Source: Curtobacterium sp. BH-2-1-1 (GTDB lineage Bacteria > Actinomycetota > Actinomycetes > Actinomycetales > Microbacteriaceae). Taken from it: a stretch of 64,000 bases of DNA. Below are positions 17,198 through 26,125 of the stretch, piece after piece; position 1 is the stretch's first letter, and the number at the start of each line of letters is the position of its first letter. The notes below the pieces were generated by a model, which was given only the letters and a program-made list of their open reading frames with translations, was not told the DNA's origin and searched no databases. The translations under genes and the position numbers were made by a program. The DNA lies in the NCBI RefSeq assembly GCF_001806325.1, contig NZ_CP017580.1:2418001-2482000 (forward strand), in the 5' to 3' direction.

Positions 17198-17614
17198 TCA
17201 GCCGGTGAAGCGGTTCCAGAGCTCCGTGACGATGGGCCACACGTCGCCGGCGCGGTCGGCCGAACCGACGGCCACCAGGACGACCGGGACCGCGGTCACG
17301 GCGATGCTGACCAGGACGGCGAGCACGACGGCGATCGTCGCCGTGGTGGTGTGCCGTCGGGTGAACGCCAGGAGCAGCAACCCGAGGACCACGACGGCTC
17401 CGAGCAGCGCCACGATCGTCACCCGGACGAACGGGAACGGGACGAGTCCGGCGGTGGTGGCGGTGACCCCGCCGAGGAACCCGACGAGGGGGAGGAACGC
17501 ACCGAGCAACGTCCCGAGGACCAGAACGACGCCGATGCCGCTCGCGATCCAGACGCCGCGGGGGCGGGGCCGCCGGACCTTCGTCCGGCGGTTGCCCGAC
17601 CACGCGGTGGTCAC
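17198..17614 (-). CDS. Hypothetical membrane protein in Asp23 operon
   Basis: 138 residues with a basic N-terminus and three hydrophobic segments (about 22-48, 63-83, 90-117). GTG 17614 overlaps the stop of the upstream Asp23/LEA-like gene (GTGA). No family recognised; similar DUF-type membrane proteins accompany Asp23 proteins in actinobacteria. Confidence 0.65.
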   Translation of the reverse strand: MTTAWSGNRRTKVRRPRPRGVWIASGIGVVLVLGTLLGAFLPLVGFLGGVTATTAGLVPFPFVRVTIVALLGAVVVLGLLLLAFTRRHTTTATIAVVLAVLVSIAVTAVPVVLVAVGSADRAGDVWPIVTELWNRFTG

Positions 17615-18714
17615 GAGCGGTCCTGGCGGTGCCGACCGGCCTGCGCGTCGGTGTCCGACCCTGCCGGTGCGTCGTCAACGGCCGCCTGTGCGGCTGCGTC
17701 GGCCGACTCGGCCGCTGCTGCGGCTGCGTCCTCCGCGGCGTCGGCAGCGTCCTCCGCTGCCTCGGCAGCCGCAGCTGCACGATCCGCGGGCGCCGCGGAC
17801 TCGGTGGCAGCAGGTTCGGTCACGGTGTCGACGACGGCGTCACGTGCGCCGGCCGCGGCGTCCTTCGCCGAGTCGGCGGCGTCCGCTGCCAACTCGGAGG
17901 ACCGGACGAGCGCCTCCGCTGCCGCGTCCCGGACGTTGCCGGTGGTCTCGGCTGCGCTGTCGACGGCGCGCTTCGTGGCGTCGGCGGTCACGTCGGCCGC
18001 ACGGCGGGTGGCGTCGGCCGTGGCATCGGCCGCCTTGCCGGCCTGCTCGACGGTGGCCTCCGCGGCGTCGCGGGTGGCGTCGGCGGCCTGTCGAGCGACG
18101 TCGGCCGTCGCCTCGGCGGTGCGCTTCGTCACGTCGGCCGTGGCGGACGCGGCGCGCTTCGTGGCGTCCGCGGTGGCCGTCGCGGCCTCCTTGAGCGCCT
18201 CACCGGTGGCGTCGGTGGCTCGCTTGGTGGCGGTGGCGGTGGCGGTGGCGGCCTGCTTGACCGCATCGCCGGTGGCCTCTGCCGCCCGGCCGAGCGGCGA
18301 CTGCTCGTCGTCGAACGGGCCGTGCACGTCCAGCACGCGGACGTCGACGGACGTCGGGACGTCGGAGACCTGGCGCGTGGCCGCGGTCACCTGCTTGCGG
18401 ACCTCGTCCGCGACGGCGATCACCGGGTGCGGGTAGCTGACGACGACGGAGACCCGCACGCCCAGCGCGCCGTCCTCGTCGTCGACCTGCACCCCAGCGG
18501 TGCCGGCGCTGCGGCCGAGCTGCTGCCGGAACTGGTCGGCGGCGCGGGCGGCGATCCCGCCGAGGTGGTGCACGCCGGGGACGCCCAGTGCGGTCTCCGC
18601 CGCGGTCCGGGCCACGATCGCCACGGTGCTCGCGTCGTCTGGGAGCGGCTGCGTGAGCTCCGCGGGCAGGGCCACCTCGGTGACCTGTGTGTGCGAATTC
18701 GGGTCGTGCTGCAT
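17611..18714 (-). CDS. Asp23/Gls24 protein with long LEA-like alanine-rich tail
   Basis: 367 residues. Residues about 20-130 resemble an Asp23/Gls24 domain (VPGVHHLGGIAARAADQFRQ; ALGVRVSVVVSYPHPVIAVA; SVDVRVLDVHGPF). The remaining 235 residues are almost entirely Ala, Thr, Asp and Lys in short repeats such as ATADATKRA, AEATADVARQAADATRDAAE, with an acidic Ala-rich end. This is the composition of amphipathic helical LEA or apolipoprotein-like repeats. GGAGGA precedes the ATG. The tail may lie along membrane or protect proteins during stress; this is inference from composition. Confidence 0.75.
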   Translation of the reverse strand: MQHDPNSHTQVTEVALPAELTQPLPDDASTVAIVARTAAETALGVPGVHHLGGIAARAADQFRQQLGRSAGTAGVQVDDEDGALGVRVSVVVSYPHPVIAVADEVRKQVTAATRQVSDVPTSVDVRVLDVHGPFDDEQSPLGRAAEATGDAVKQAATATATATKRATDATGEALKEAATATADATKRAASATADVTKRTAEATADVARQAADATRDAAEATVEQAGKAADATADATRRAADVTADATKRAVDSAAETTGNVRDAAAEALVRSSELAADAADSAKDAAAGARDAVVDTVTEPAATESAAPADRAAAAAEAAEDAADAAEDAAAAAAESADAAAQAAVDDAPAGSDTDAQAGRHRQDRS

Positions 18715-18789
18715 GGTTCCTCCTCGTTCGGTCCGCCGGAACGCGTCGGGGCACTCGACAGGCGAGTGCCCCGACACGGTTCGTGCGTC

Positions 18790-18963
18790 CTACTTCTTGA
18801 AGACGTCCTTGACGTCCTCGCCGGTCTGCTTGACGCTCGCGGCGGCCTGGTCCTTCTGGCCCTCGGCGACCTTCGAGTCGTCGTTCGTGGCCTTGCCGAC
18901 CGCTTCCTTCGCCTTGCCGGCGAGGTCCTGAGCAGCGTTCTTGATCTTGTCGTCGAGTCCCAT
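18790..18963 (-). CDS. CsbD-family stress protein
   Basis: 57 residues, beginning MGLDDKIKNAAQDLAGKAKE with AVGKATNDDSKVAEGQKDQA following and KQTGEDVKDVFKK at the end, the CsbD pattern of small hydrophilic stress proteins (sigma-B regulated in Bacillus). AAAGGA lies upstream of the ATG at 18961-18963. It sits between the AmaP-type gene and the Asp23/LEA-like gene in the same orientation. Confidence 0.85.
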   Translation of the reverse strand: MGLDDKIKNAAQDLAGKAKEAVGKATNDDSKVAEGQKDQAAASVKQTGEDVKDVFKK

Positions 18964-19050
18964 GACGGGTCCTTTCTTCGGTCGGGCGCGTGCCCGATGG
19001 GTGGTGGTCTGGTGGGCCGGGAGGCCCGGGTCACGTCCGGCTGACGGCTG

Positions 19051-19614
19051 TCAGTGGACGCGGGTGGGTTTGGCGAGGGTGGAGCGGGTGCCGCCGGTGA
19101 GGTGGACGAGGACGGGGATCTGCCGGCCGAGGGTGCGGTCCAGGACGGTGATGGCGTGGTCGACGGCGGTGAGGACGGTGACGGCGTCACCACCACGGCG
19201 GACCGCGACGCGGATGCGTGCGGCGCGTTGCCGTCGGACGAGGTACGTGTCGACGCGGGCGCTGATGACGTCGCGGACGCCGTCGAGTTCGTGGTCGACG
19301 ACGTCGCGGACGAGAGCGACGTTGACGGTGACCTGGTCGTCGCCGGAGCGTTCCCGGACGGCGACGGACGTGCCGCCCCCACCACGGGTGAACACCCACA
19401 CCAACGCCAGCACGATCACCACGGCGCAGGCCGCGACGATGATCCACAGCGACGACGCCGGCACGGTCAGGTTCCGGGGCAGCTGGATGGTGCCGGAGAT
19501 CGCGTCGCGGACGGCGGGCAGGACGCCCGCGCCGATGGTGATGCCGACGATGACCGCGACGAGGCCGAGGATGAACAGGATGATCCGGTTCAGGGTCCGG
19601 TTGCTCTTGGTCAT
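19051..19614 (-). CDS. AmaP-type Asp23 membrane anchor
   Basis: 187 residues. Two membrane segments (about 10-33 and 55-76) and a cytoplasmic C-terminal region resembling the alkaline-shock membrane anchor AmaP (RSGDDQVTVNVALVRDVVDH; RIRVAVRRGGDAVTVL). In Gram-positives AmaP holds Asp23 at the membrane. The ATG overlaps the upstream stop (ATGA); AAGGGA lies 9 nt upstream. Confidence 0.7.
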   Translation of the reverse strand: MTKSNRTLNRIILFILGLVAVIVGITIGAGVLPAVRDAISGTIQLPRNLTVPASSLWIIVAACAVVIVLALVWVFTRGGGGTSVAVRERSGDDQVTVNVALVRDVVDHELDGVRDVISARVDTYLVRRQRAARIRVAVRRGGDAVTVLTAVDHAITVLDRTLGRQIPVLVHLTGGTRSTLAKPTRVH

Positions 19615-20186
19615 GCGAGGGTTCCCTTCTCCTCGACCGTGACGCTGACGCGTCGGCCGAAGCGTTCGTCGAGCCCGGACAGGCGGTCCCGGACGGCGTC
19701 GCGGATGACGGTGTCGTCGACGGGGATCCCGCTGACGGGCACCACACGGACCGTGGTGGAGCGTCCGCGGGCGGTCGCGGAGGCGTTGCCCTCCGGGACC
19801 CCGGCGGCCATCCCGGCGGCGTTCGCGGCGGTGGAGGCGAGGATGCGGGTGTCGATGACGACGGCACCACGGTCGTGGTCGATGACGGAGCGGTGCTGCC
19901 GGCCGGGCTTCAGGGCCAGGACGATCAGGACCACACCGAGGACCAGCAGGACCACGGCGATGACCTCCGCGATCGTGACGAACGCGGCGTCCGGGCGGAG
20001 CGCGGCGTCGACGACGGTCTGCGGGTCGGCGAGCAGCGGGGGCCGGCCGATGGCGGCGAGGACCGCTTCGGTGCCGATCCACGCAGCGACCAGGGCGAGC
20101 ACCACGAGCGACACCGCCACGGCGGTCGAGCGGGAGCGGTGCACGCTCCGGCGACGGATGCGTCGTTCGACGGAACCGTTGCTCAT
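19611..20186 (-). CDS. DUF6286-like Asp23-associated membrane protein
   Basis: 191 residues; basic N-terminus, membrane segments at about 22-46 and 70-92, and a C-terminal soluble part (VIDTRILASTAANAAGMAAG; DTVIRDAVRDRLSGLDERFG). Proteins of this type are encoded between Asp23 and AmaP genes in many actinobacteria. Biochemical role unknown. Coupled to the AmaP-type gene by overlap. Confidence 0.65.
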   Translation of the reverse strand: MSNGSVERRIRRRSVHRSRSTAVAVSLVVLALVAAWIGTEAVLAAIGRPPLLADPQTVVDAALRPDAAFVTIAEVIAVVLLVLGVVLIVLALKPGRQHRSVIDHDRGAVVIDTRILASTAANAAGMAAGVPEGNASATARGRSTTVRVVPVSGIPVDDTVIRDAVRDRLSGLDERFGRRVSVTVEEKGTLA

Positions 20187-20195
20187 GATGGCCTC

Positions 20196-20510
20196 CTAAG
20201 CGATCCGGGACTGGTGCTCGCGCACGATCCCGGTGAGTTCGATGTGGGCACTACCGACGCGGCGGCCGGTGAGTTCCCCGACCCGGCCCTTGACCTCGTC
20301 CGCGACCCGGGCGGTGCGGGTGACGATGTCGTCGCCCGCGGCGATGGGGCCGGTGATGTCGAGCGCGAGCGCGCCGGCGGTGTCGCCGAGACCGACGCGC
20401 ACCCGCTTGGCGGGGGCGCCGAGCCGTTCGGCTGCGACGGCCCGCGCCAGCGAGGTCAGTGCGCGAGCGGTGATCTCGACGCGGCCCGGGACGTCCGGGC
20501 CGGCGTTCAC
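20196..20510 (-). CDS. Asp23/Gls24-like protein, short form
   Basis: 104 residues from GTG 20510, which overlaps the stop of the upstream DUF2273-like gene. VPGRVEITARALTSLARAVA, ALALDITGPIAAGDDIVTRT and VGSAHIELTGIV match the compact Asp23 fold. A longer reading exists upstream in this frame but runs through the neighbouring gene and is not supported. Confidence 0.7.
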   Translation of the reverse strand: MNAGPDVPGRVEITARALTSLARAVAAERLGAPAKRVRVGLGDTAGALALDITGPIAAGDDIVTRTARVADEVKGRVGELTGRRVGSAHIELTGIVREHQSRIA

Positions 20511-20698
20511 CGGGAGCTCCGGCGTCCGGTCAGCACGTCGGCGAGGGCACCCCGGTCGATGCGGCCGGTGACGAGGGCGGCCACGAGAGCCCCGACGGCG
20601 CCGAACACGACCACGAGCACGAAGCCCCAGAACCCGAACTGCAACGCCACGACGGCGAGGATCGCCCCGATGAGGGCTCCGATCAGTGTGTTGCTCAT
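20507..20698 (-). CDS. DUF2273-like small membrane protein
   Basis: 63 residues, two hydrophobic segments: LIGALIGAILAVVALQFGFW and VLVVVFGAVGALVAALVTG. The GFW motif between them is typical of DUF2273 proteins, which are encoded with Asp23 and AmaP. Overlaps neighbours on both sides by 4 bases. Confidence 0.75.
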   Translation of the reverse strand: MSNTLIGALIGAILAVVALQFGFWGFVLVVVFGAVGALVAALVTGRIDRGALADVLTGRRSSR

Positions 20699-21165
20699 GC
20701 GACTCGCGCTTCCTTCTTCTCGTCGTCCTTGTCGTCGTCGTCACCCGGGATGAACACGTCCTGCACGGTCACGTTCACCTCGGCGACCTCCATGCCCACG
20801 ATCTGCTCCAGCGCACGAGCGACACCGGCGCGGACACCGTCAGCGACCTGCTGCAGGGCGACGGGGTACTCCGCGACGATCACGATGTCCGCGGCGACCT
20901 GCTTCTCGCCGACCTCGACCTTGACGCCCTGCCCGAAGTCACGCTGCCCGATCGCGTCACGGATCGCACCGATCGCACGCGCGGCACCGTTGCCGAGGGA
21001 GTGCACCCCGTTCACCTCACGCGCAGCGATCCCGGCGACCTTCGACACGACGGTGTCGTCGATCGTGGTCTTGCCGGTGACGCCGCCGGTGTGGGTGCCC
21101 GTGTTCCGAGCGACCCCCGAAGCCGTCGCAGCCGAAGCAGTCGTGGTGGTCGTGGTGTCAGCCAT
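20695..21165 (-). CDS. Asp23/Gls24 family envelope stress protein
   Basis: 156 residues. Thr/Ala-rich N-terminal 30 residues, then the conserved domain: TIDDTVVSKVAGIAAREVNG, VHSLG, VKVEVGEKQVAADIVIVAEY, EVAEVNVTVQDVFIPGDDDD, and an acidic/basic end. First gene of the leftward operon, with GGAAGGAAC before the ATG. Asp23 proteins form a layer under the membrane during alkaline or cell-wall stress. I could not identify the promoter type in the 160 bases upstream; a stress sigma factor is plausible but not shown. Confidence 0.85.
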   Translation of the reverse strand: MADTTTTTTASAATASGVARNTGTHTGGVTGKTTIDDTVVSKVAGIAAREVNGVHSLGNGAARAIGAIRDAIGQRDFGQGVKVEVGEKQVAADIVIVAEYPVALQQVADGVRAGVARALEQIVGMEVAEVNVTVQDVFIPGDDDDKDDEKKEARVA

Positions 21166-21325
21166 GTTCGTTCCTTCCGTTGACCCGCCGGGCGTTCCCA
21201 GCGGTTGCTGTTCACGGATGAGACGGGGCCCACCAGACGTTCGTCACACGGAGGTGATCGGATTCAGGAACTTTTCAGAGACACCGCCGGATGCCTGTGT
21301 TTCCGTACCCCGGCTGGTGGGACGT

Positions 21326-22513
21326 TCAGCGGACTGCGCTGATTCCGTCCGTCTGGTTGCGTCCTGCAGCACCACGGATCGACCGCACGGCCGCCATCGG
21401 GGACTCGCCCCGTTCCTCCAGGAAGAGCTGCTGGAGCCGGCGCGGACGCACGCCCGCCGCGTCGGCGATCGCCTGCAGCGTCACCGGTTCGTCGGGGTGC
21501 GACTCGATGAACTCGACGGCCCGGCGGAGCCGCCAGGAGGCGCGGCCCGGCTTGGCGGCGCGCGACGAGCGGAGCGTCGTGGCCGGGTCCTCGCCGTACC
21601 GGTCGCGGTACGCGCCGGCGAGGCGGCCGTGGTTCGTGAAGCCCCAGCGTCGGGCGATCTCGGTGACGCTCTCGTCGCCGTCCGAGTGCAGGAGCTCGCG
21701 TCGGACGCGGTCGAGCCGGTGGTCGCGGAGGAACCGGTGCGGGGTCGAGTCGAGCGTCCGCGCGAAGACGTCCTGCAGCCCCCGCTGGCTGAGCCCGCAC
21801 GCGGCGGCGATCTCGGGGACCGAGGGGCGTTCGGCGGCGTGCTCCTCGATGAACCGCACCGCGTCCCGCAGACGGTTCGCCACCGGGACGTCCGATCCGC
21901 GGTTCCGGATCGGGAAGGTGTCGAGGACGACGACGGCGAGCCGCCGGTTGAGGGCCGTCCGCATCGGTCCGAGCACGCGGTCGTCGACGAGCATCGGGCC
22001 GATCTCGCGGACGAGGTGGCGGAGGGGTTCCTGGCGCGCGACGGCCTCGTCCTGCTGCTCGAACAGGAGCGGCCCGTCGGGGAGGGCGAAGCCGAGGTCC
22101 CGCCCGACCGTGCGGAGGAACCGGTCGGCGATGTGCACGCCGTTGTAGACCGTGCCCGTGGACTCGAAGCGGTAGGCCTCGGACGCCGAGGCGATGTACG
22201 GGCTCCCGGGCTCCACCACGCGTGAGCGGTCCGCGAAGTGCATCTCGAGCTGGCCCCTGGTGAGCCAGAACACGACGTGGTCGTCCCGCGGGCCGATGAC
22301 GCCACCGCGCTTCCCGCCCTCGGCGCGCATCGTGCGGAGCGTCAGGTCGTCGTCGCCCACGACCGTGTACTCGTAGCGGGCGTCCTCGGTCGCGAACGTG
22401 TCGGAGGCGAAGTCCGAGCCGTGGTACTCGGCCTCGAAGATGTCGGAGTAGTCCGAGCCGTCGGCGTCCGCGAACCGCAGCCTGCGGAAGCCGTTCGTCG
22501 CCGCCTCGGTCAT
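21326..22513 (-). CDS. AraC-family regulator with a second partial HTH
   Basis: 395 residues. N-terminal AraC-binding-like sensor (about 1-190; HVVFWLTRGQLEMHFADRSR). A complete AraC DNA-binding domain follows (PSVPEIAAACGLSQRGLQDV ... SVTEIARRWGFTNHGRLAGA). After a linker a second helix-turn-helix start appears (RAVEFIESHPDEPVTLQAIA DAAGVRPRRLQ, about residues 335-385) and then the protein ends, so only half of a second domain is present. Start ATG 22513 has AGGATG upstream; a TAGGGT box (22555-22560, minus strand) lies inside the csoR operator region. Confidence 0.8.
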   Translation of the reverse strand: MTEAATNGFRRLRFADADGSDYSDIFEAEYHGSDFASDTFATEDARYEYTVVGDDDLTLRTMRAEGGKRGGVIGPRDDHVVFWLTRGQLEMHFADRSRVVEPGSPYIASASEAYRFESTGTVYNGVHIADRFLRTVGRDLGFALPDGPLLFEQQDEAVARQEPLRHLVREIGPMLVDDRVLGPMRTALNRRLAVVVLDTFPIRNRGSDVPVANRLRDAVRFIEEHAAERPSVPEIAAACGLSQRGLQDVFARTLDSTPHRFLRDHRLDRVRRELLHSDGDESVTEIARRWGFTNHGRLAGAYRDRYGEDPATTLRSSRAAKPGRASWRLRRAVEFIESHPDEPVTLQAIADAAGVRPRRLQQLFLEERGESPMAAVRSIRGAAGRNQTDGISAVR

Positions 22514-22553
22514 GGGCGCATCCTGCCATGGTTGCGCGTTCGGCGTCAGGGAA

Positions 22554-22574
22554 TACCCTAGGGGGGTACCGTAT
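22554..22574. promoter_or_regulatory. CsoR operator overlapping two divergent promoters
   Basis: TACCCTAGGGGGGTA (22554-22568) is the G/C-rich inverted TACCC/GGGTA pattern of Cu(I)-sensing CsoR operators. It contains a rightward -10 box TACCGT (22567-22572) 7 nt before csoR ATG 22580, and a leftward TAGGGT (22555-22560) for the araC-type gene. A CsoR tetramer here would block both. Confidence 0.65.
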
Positions 22575-22579
22575 TGACC

Positions 22580-22885
22580 ATGACGGAGGCCAGCATGCAC
22601 GAACACGTCGGCTACATCGGCGACAAGGACGACCTGCTCAAGCGACTCCACCGAGCCGAGGGCCAGGTCCGCGGCATCGCCCGCATGGTCGAGGACGAGA
22701 CGTACTGCATCGACGTCCTCACCCAGATCTCCGCAGCGAACCGGGCGCTCGAGCGTGTCGCCCTGTCGCTGCTCGAGGACCACCTCAAGCACTGCGTCGC
22801 CGAGGCCGTCGCCGAGGGCGGCGAGGCCGCCGACGCCAAGGTCCGCGAAGCCAGCGAGGCCATCGCCCGACTCGTCCGCTCCTGA
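22580..22885 (+). CDS. csoR: CsoR-type copper-sensing repressor
   Basis: 101 residues. [21 protein letters not shown], the Cu ligand pattern C...H...C in [10 protein letters not shown] and [13 protein letters not shown], and the basic helix H-R-A-E-G-Q are the CsoR signature. It should release DNA on binding Cu(I) and switch on copZ and copA downstream. ATG 22580 fits a leaderless start; ATG 22595 with GGAGG five bases upstream is an equally reasonable alternative giving 96 residues. Confidence 0.9.
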   Translation: MTEASMHEHVGYIGDKDDLLKRLHRAEGQVRGIARMVEDETYCIDVLTQISAANRALERVALSLLEDHLKHCVAEAVAEGGEAADAKVREASEAIARLVRS

Positions 22886-22896
22886 AGGGAACCACC

Positions 22897-23115
22897 ATGA
22901 ACACCGAACTGCTGCTCGTCGAGGGAATGACCTGCGACCACTGCGTGATGAGCGTCACCGAGGAGCTCACCGAGCTCGACGGCGTGTCCGACGTCCGGGT
23001 GCGACTCGTCCCCGGCGGTGCGTCCGAGGTCACGGTGACGTCCGACGCCCCGGTGCCGTCCGACGCGCTCCGCGCCGCGGTCACCGAGGCCGGCTACGAG
23101 GTCGTGCGGTCGTGA
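22897..23115 (+). CDS. copZ: CopZ-like copper chaperone
   Basis: 72 residues, one heavy-metal-associated domain with [11 protein letters not shown] carrying the two metal-binding cysteines. AAGGGA precedes ATG 22897. It should bind Cu(I) in the cytoplasm and deliver it to the ATPase encoded next, whose GTG start overlaps its stop. Confidence 0.88.
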   Translation: MNTELLLVEGMTCDHCVMSVTEELTELDGVSDVRVRLVPGGASEVTVTSDAPVPSDALRAAVTEAGYEVVRS

Positions 23116-25334
23116 CGGACGGCGCGGTCGAACTCGACATCACGGGGATGACGTGCGCCTCGTGCGCGAACCGCATCGAACGGAAGCTCGGCAAGCTCCC
23201 CGGTGTCACGGCGACCGTGAACTACGCGACCGAGAAGGCCACGGTCTCCGGCAGCTCGGACACCGGCGCGCTCATCGCGGCCGTGGAGTCGGCGGGGTAC
23301 GGGGCGTCCGTGCCCGCCCCGCCCGCACCGGACGGCTCCTCCGCTCCGCGCGAGGACGATGCGTCCGCGGCGCTCCGGCAGCGCCTGGTCGTCTCGGCCG
23401 TCCTCGCCGTCCCCGTGGTCGTCCTGTCGATGGTGCCCGTGCTGCAGTTCCCGAACTGGCAGTGGCTGGCCCTCGCACTCGCCGCTCCCGTGGCCGTGTG
23501 GGGCGCCCTGCCCTTCCACCGTGCTGCGTGGGTGAACGCCCGGCACGGTGCCGCGACGATGGACACCCTCGTGAGCGTCGGCGTCCTCGCGGCGTTCGGG
23601 TGGTCGCTGTACGCGCTGTTCCTCGGTGACGCCGGGATGCCCGGCATGCACATGACCTTCTCGTGGTTCGCCACCGACTCCGAGGCGAGCGACCTGTACC
23701 TCGAGGTCGCGTCCGCCGTGACCGTGTTCATCCTCGCCGGGCGGTACATGGAGGCCCGCGCGAAGCAGCAGTCCGGGGCCGCGCTCCGTGCACTGCTCGA
23801 ACTCGGGGCGAAGGACGCGACGGTGCTCCGCGGGGGATCCGAGTCCCGCGTGCCCGCCGCCTCGCTCGTCGTCGGCGACGTGGTCGTCGTGCGGCCGGGG
23901 GAGCGGATCCCGAGCGACGGCACCGTGCGCGAGGGCTCGTCGGCCGTCGACCTCAGCATGCTCACCGGCGAGTCCGTGCCGGTCGAGGTCCGCCCGGGCG
24001 ACGACGTCACCGGCGCCACGATCAACGTCGGCGGGCGGCTCGTCGTCACGATCACCCGGGTCGGAGCCGACACCGAACTCGCCCGCATGGGCCGTCTCAT
24101 CGAGGACGCGCAGACCGGGAAGGCTGAGGTCCAGCGCCTCGCCGACCGGGTGTCCGGCGTCTTCGTCCCGATCGTCATCGGGCTCGCGGTGCTGGCCTTC
24201 GTCGGGTGGCTCGTCCTCGGCGGCTCTCTGACGGCGGCCTTCACCGCGGCGGTGGCCACGCTCATCATCGCCTGCCCCTGCGCGCTCGGACTCGCGACCC
24301 CGACCGCGTTGCTCGTCGGGACCGGCCGGGGATCGCAGCTCGGGATCCTCATCGGCGGTCCGCAGGTCCTCGAACAGACCCGTGGCGTCGACACGATCGT
24401 CCTCGACAAGACCGGCACCGTCACCACGGGGTCGATGGCCCTCCGCTCGGTCACCGGCACGCCGGACACCGACGACGCGGCGGTCCTCCGTCTCGCCGCC
24501 GCGGTCGAGGACGGCTCCGAGCACCCGGTCGCGCGCGCGATCGTCACGGCCGCACGGGCCCGCGGACTCGACGTCGCCGGTGCGACGCAGTTCACCGCGA
24601 CGCCCGGCGCCGGCGTCCAGGCGGTCGTCGACGGCGAGGTCGTCCTCGTCGGGACCGTCGCCTGGCTCGAGGCGTCGTGGGCGATCACGGTGCCCGACGC
24701 CGTGGCGCAGACGGCCCGGGACGCCGAGGCGGACGGCGGCACGGCGGTCGTCGTCGCGACGGACGGCCGCGCGCTCGGCGTGGTCGTCGTCGCGGACACG
24801 GTCAAGCCCGAGGCTGCCGACGCCGTCCGGCGCTTCGTGGTGCTCGGCCTGCACCCGGTACTGCTCACCGGCGACAACGAGGGCGCTGCCCGAGCCGTCG
24901 CCACCGCGGTCGGCATCGACGAGGTGCACGCCCGCGCCACCCCGACGTCGAAGCTCGAGACCGTCCGTCGCCTGCAGGCCGAGGGGCGCAGCGTGGCGAT
25001 GGTCGGCGACGGCGTGAACGACGCCGCAGCCCTGGCCGCTGCCGACCTCGGCATCGCGATGGGGGCCGGCACGGACGCGGCGATCGCAGCGAGCGACATC
25101 ACGGTGGTCAGCGGCCGCCTGACGGTCGTGGCCGAGGCGATCCGGCTGTCCCGGGCCACCCTGCGCACGATCAAGGGGAACCTGTTCTGGGCGTTCGCGT
25201 ACAACGTGGCGGCGATCCCGCTCGCGATGGCGGGGCTGCTCAACCCGGTGCTCGCGGGTGCCGCGATGGCGTTCTCGTCGGTCTTCGTCGTGACGAACAG
25301 CCTGCGCCTGCGCCGCTTCACCCCGCTGCCCTGA
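23112..25334 (+). CDS. copA: Cu(I)-exporting P1B-type ATPase
   Basis: 740 residues. One N-terminal metal domain ([18 protein letters not shown]), eight membrane segments, phosphatase-loop [10 protein letters not shown], membrane metal site [10 protein letters not shown], phosphorylation motif DKTGTVTTG, nucleotide-domain EHPVARAIV and hinge [14 protein letters not shown] with the HP motif is the P1B-1 pattern for Cu(I) export. GTG 23112 overlaps the copZ stop. A His/Met-rich metal loop (MPGMHMTF, near residue 180) lies between two early membrane segments. Confidence 0.93.
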   Translation: MTDGAVELDITGMTCASCANRIERKLGKLPGVTATVNYATEKATVSGSSDTGALIAAVESAGYGASVPAPPAPDGSSAPREDDASAALRQRLVVSAVLAVPVVVLSMVPVLQFPNWQWLALALAAPVAVWGALPFHRAAWVNARHGAATMDTLVSVGVLAAFGWSLYALFLGDAGMPGMHMTFSWFATDSEASDLYLEVASAVTVFILAGRYMEARAKQQSGAALRALLELGAKDATVLRGGSESRVPAASLVVGDVVVVRPGERIPSDGTVREGSSAVDLSMLTGESVPVEVRPGDDVTGATINVGGRLVVTITRVGADTELARMGRLIEDAQTGKAEVQRLADRVSGVFVPIVIGLAVLAFVGWLVLGGSLTAAFTAAVATLIIACPCALGLATPTALLVGTGRGSQLGILIGGPQVLEQTRGVDTIVLDKTGTVTTGSMALRSVTGTPDTDDAAVLRLAAAVEDGSEHPVARAIVTAARARGLDVAGATQFTATPGAGVQAVVDGEVVLVGTVAWLEASWAITVPDAVAQTARDAEADGGTAVVVATDGRALGVVVVADTVKPEAADAVRRFVVLGLHPVLLTGDNEGAARAVATAVGIDEVHARATPTSKLETVRRLQAEGRSVAMVGDGVNDAAALAAADLGIAMGAGTDAAIAASDITVVSGRLTVVAEAIRLSRATLRTIKGNLFWAFAYNVAAIPLAMAGLLNPVLAGAAMAFSSVFVVTNSLRLRRFTPLP

Positions 25335-25374
25335 CCACCGCGCCGCGGGTCCCGCGCGGGGCCCGCGGCTCGGT

Positions 25375-26032
25375 CTACCATGAACCTGCCCGCCCCCGCT
25401 GGGGGATGTGGAAGTAGAAGCCGGGATCCCCGCCCTTTGACGGGACCCGGCTTTCGCGCTGTTCGGAGCTCGATGCGGATGAGTTCGACCGCGTTCGCGA
25501 GTGCCTGCAGCCATCGGTCGTCCCCGGTGTGCGCGTCGCCCACCGCGCCGACGATCTGGTCGGCGATCCACAGCATGGGCTCGTCGAGTGGATTGCCGTG
25601 GTCGACGCGCATGCCCCTCGGCAGGCCGCCACGACCGCGCAGCGCATCGATGGTGCGGCGGTCACGTTGCATCAACGAGGGTGTGCGTGCCTCCAGCGTC
25701 GTGTGGATCACGTGGTGCCGTTCGCAGAGCTCCCACGCCAGCCGCTCGAGACACAGCGCGCGGGCTCGTTCCTGTCGCTTCGGGTCCATCGGCGTCCCGA
25801 CCACCACCACGTGCTGGACGTCGAACCCCCTGATGACGGAGATCACGCGCCGCCGGTGTGGTCCGTCGATGTCCCGCCAGTGCAACTTCCGGCGTGTGTT
25901 CTGGAGTGGCCGCAGGGCGTCACGGTGTGCTTCGCTCGCTCCAGGAGCGGCGACGACGCCGCCGAGGAAGTACGCGGGGGGTTCGGCGTTCGCGACGCGG
26001 GCACTCTCATCGATCCAGGCGTGCAGCTCCAT
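25375..26032 (-). CDS. DUF3800-like protein, 3' end uncertain
   Basis: From ATG 26032 (MELHAWIDESAR) the frame carries the DUF3800 pattern: acidic D-E-S near the start, FLGGVVAAPG, RRKLHWRDID, LEARTPSLMQRDRRTIDALR and PMLWIADQIVGAVGDAHTGD, a presumed RNase H-like fold of unknown function. About 195 codons in, it reaches the hairpin at 25418-25453 without a stop, and the same frame stays open far into the antisense of copA. A different frame ends at 25375. The true end is therefore not determined; a frameshift or lost stop is possible. I give 25375 as a practical limit. Confidence 0.5.
25418..25453. terminator. Hairpin after copA
   Basis: AAGCCGGG...CCCGGCTT arms (25418-25430 with 25441-25453) around CGCCCTTTGA, followed on the plus strand by CTTTCG. 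It probably ends the copper operon, but it also lies at the 3' end of the leftward DUF3800-like reading frame. Confidence 0.6.
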
Positions 26033-26125
26033 GTCACTCCCCGGCATCCGGCCACGATTGCACGGCTGGACCGGGTGGACGACTTCGCCGGTATTTCGCC
26101 GATGCGGTTCGGGCAGGATGGGGGC

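Noticed and set aside
23222-25374. Extension of the DUF3800 frame antisense to copA
   Set aside because: No domain after about codon 195, Ala/Ser/Thr/Arg-rich composition and complete overlap with the well-supported copA.
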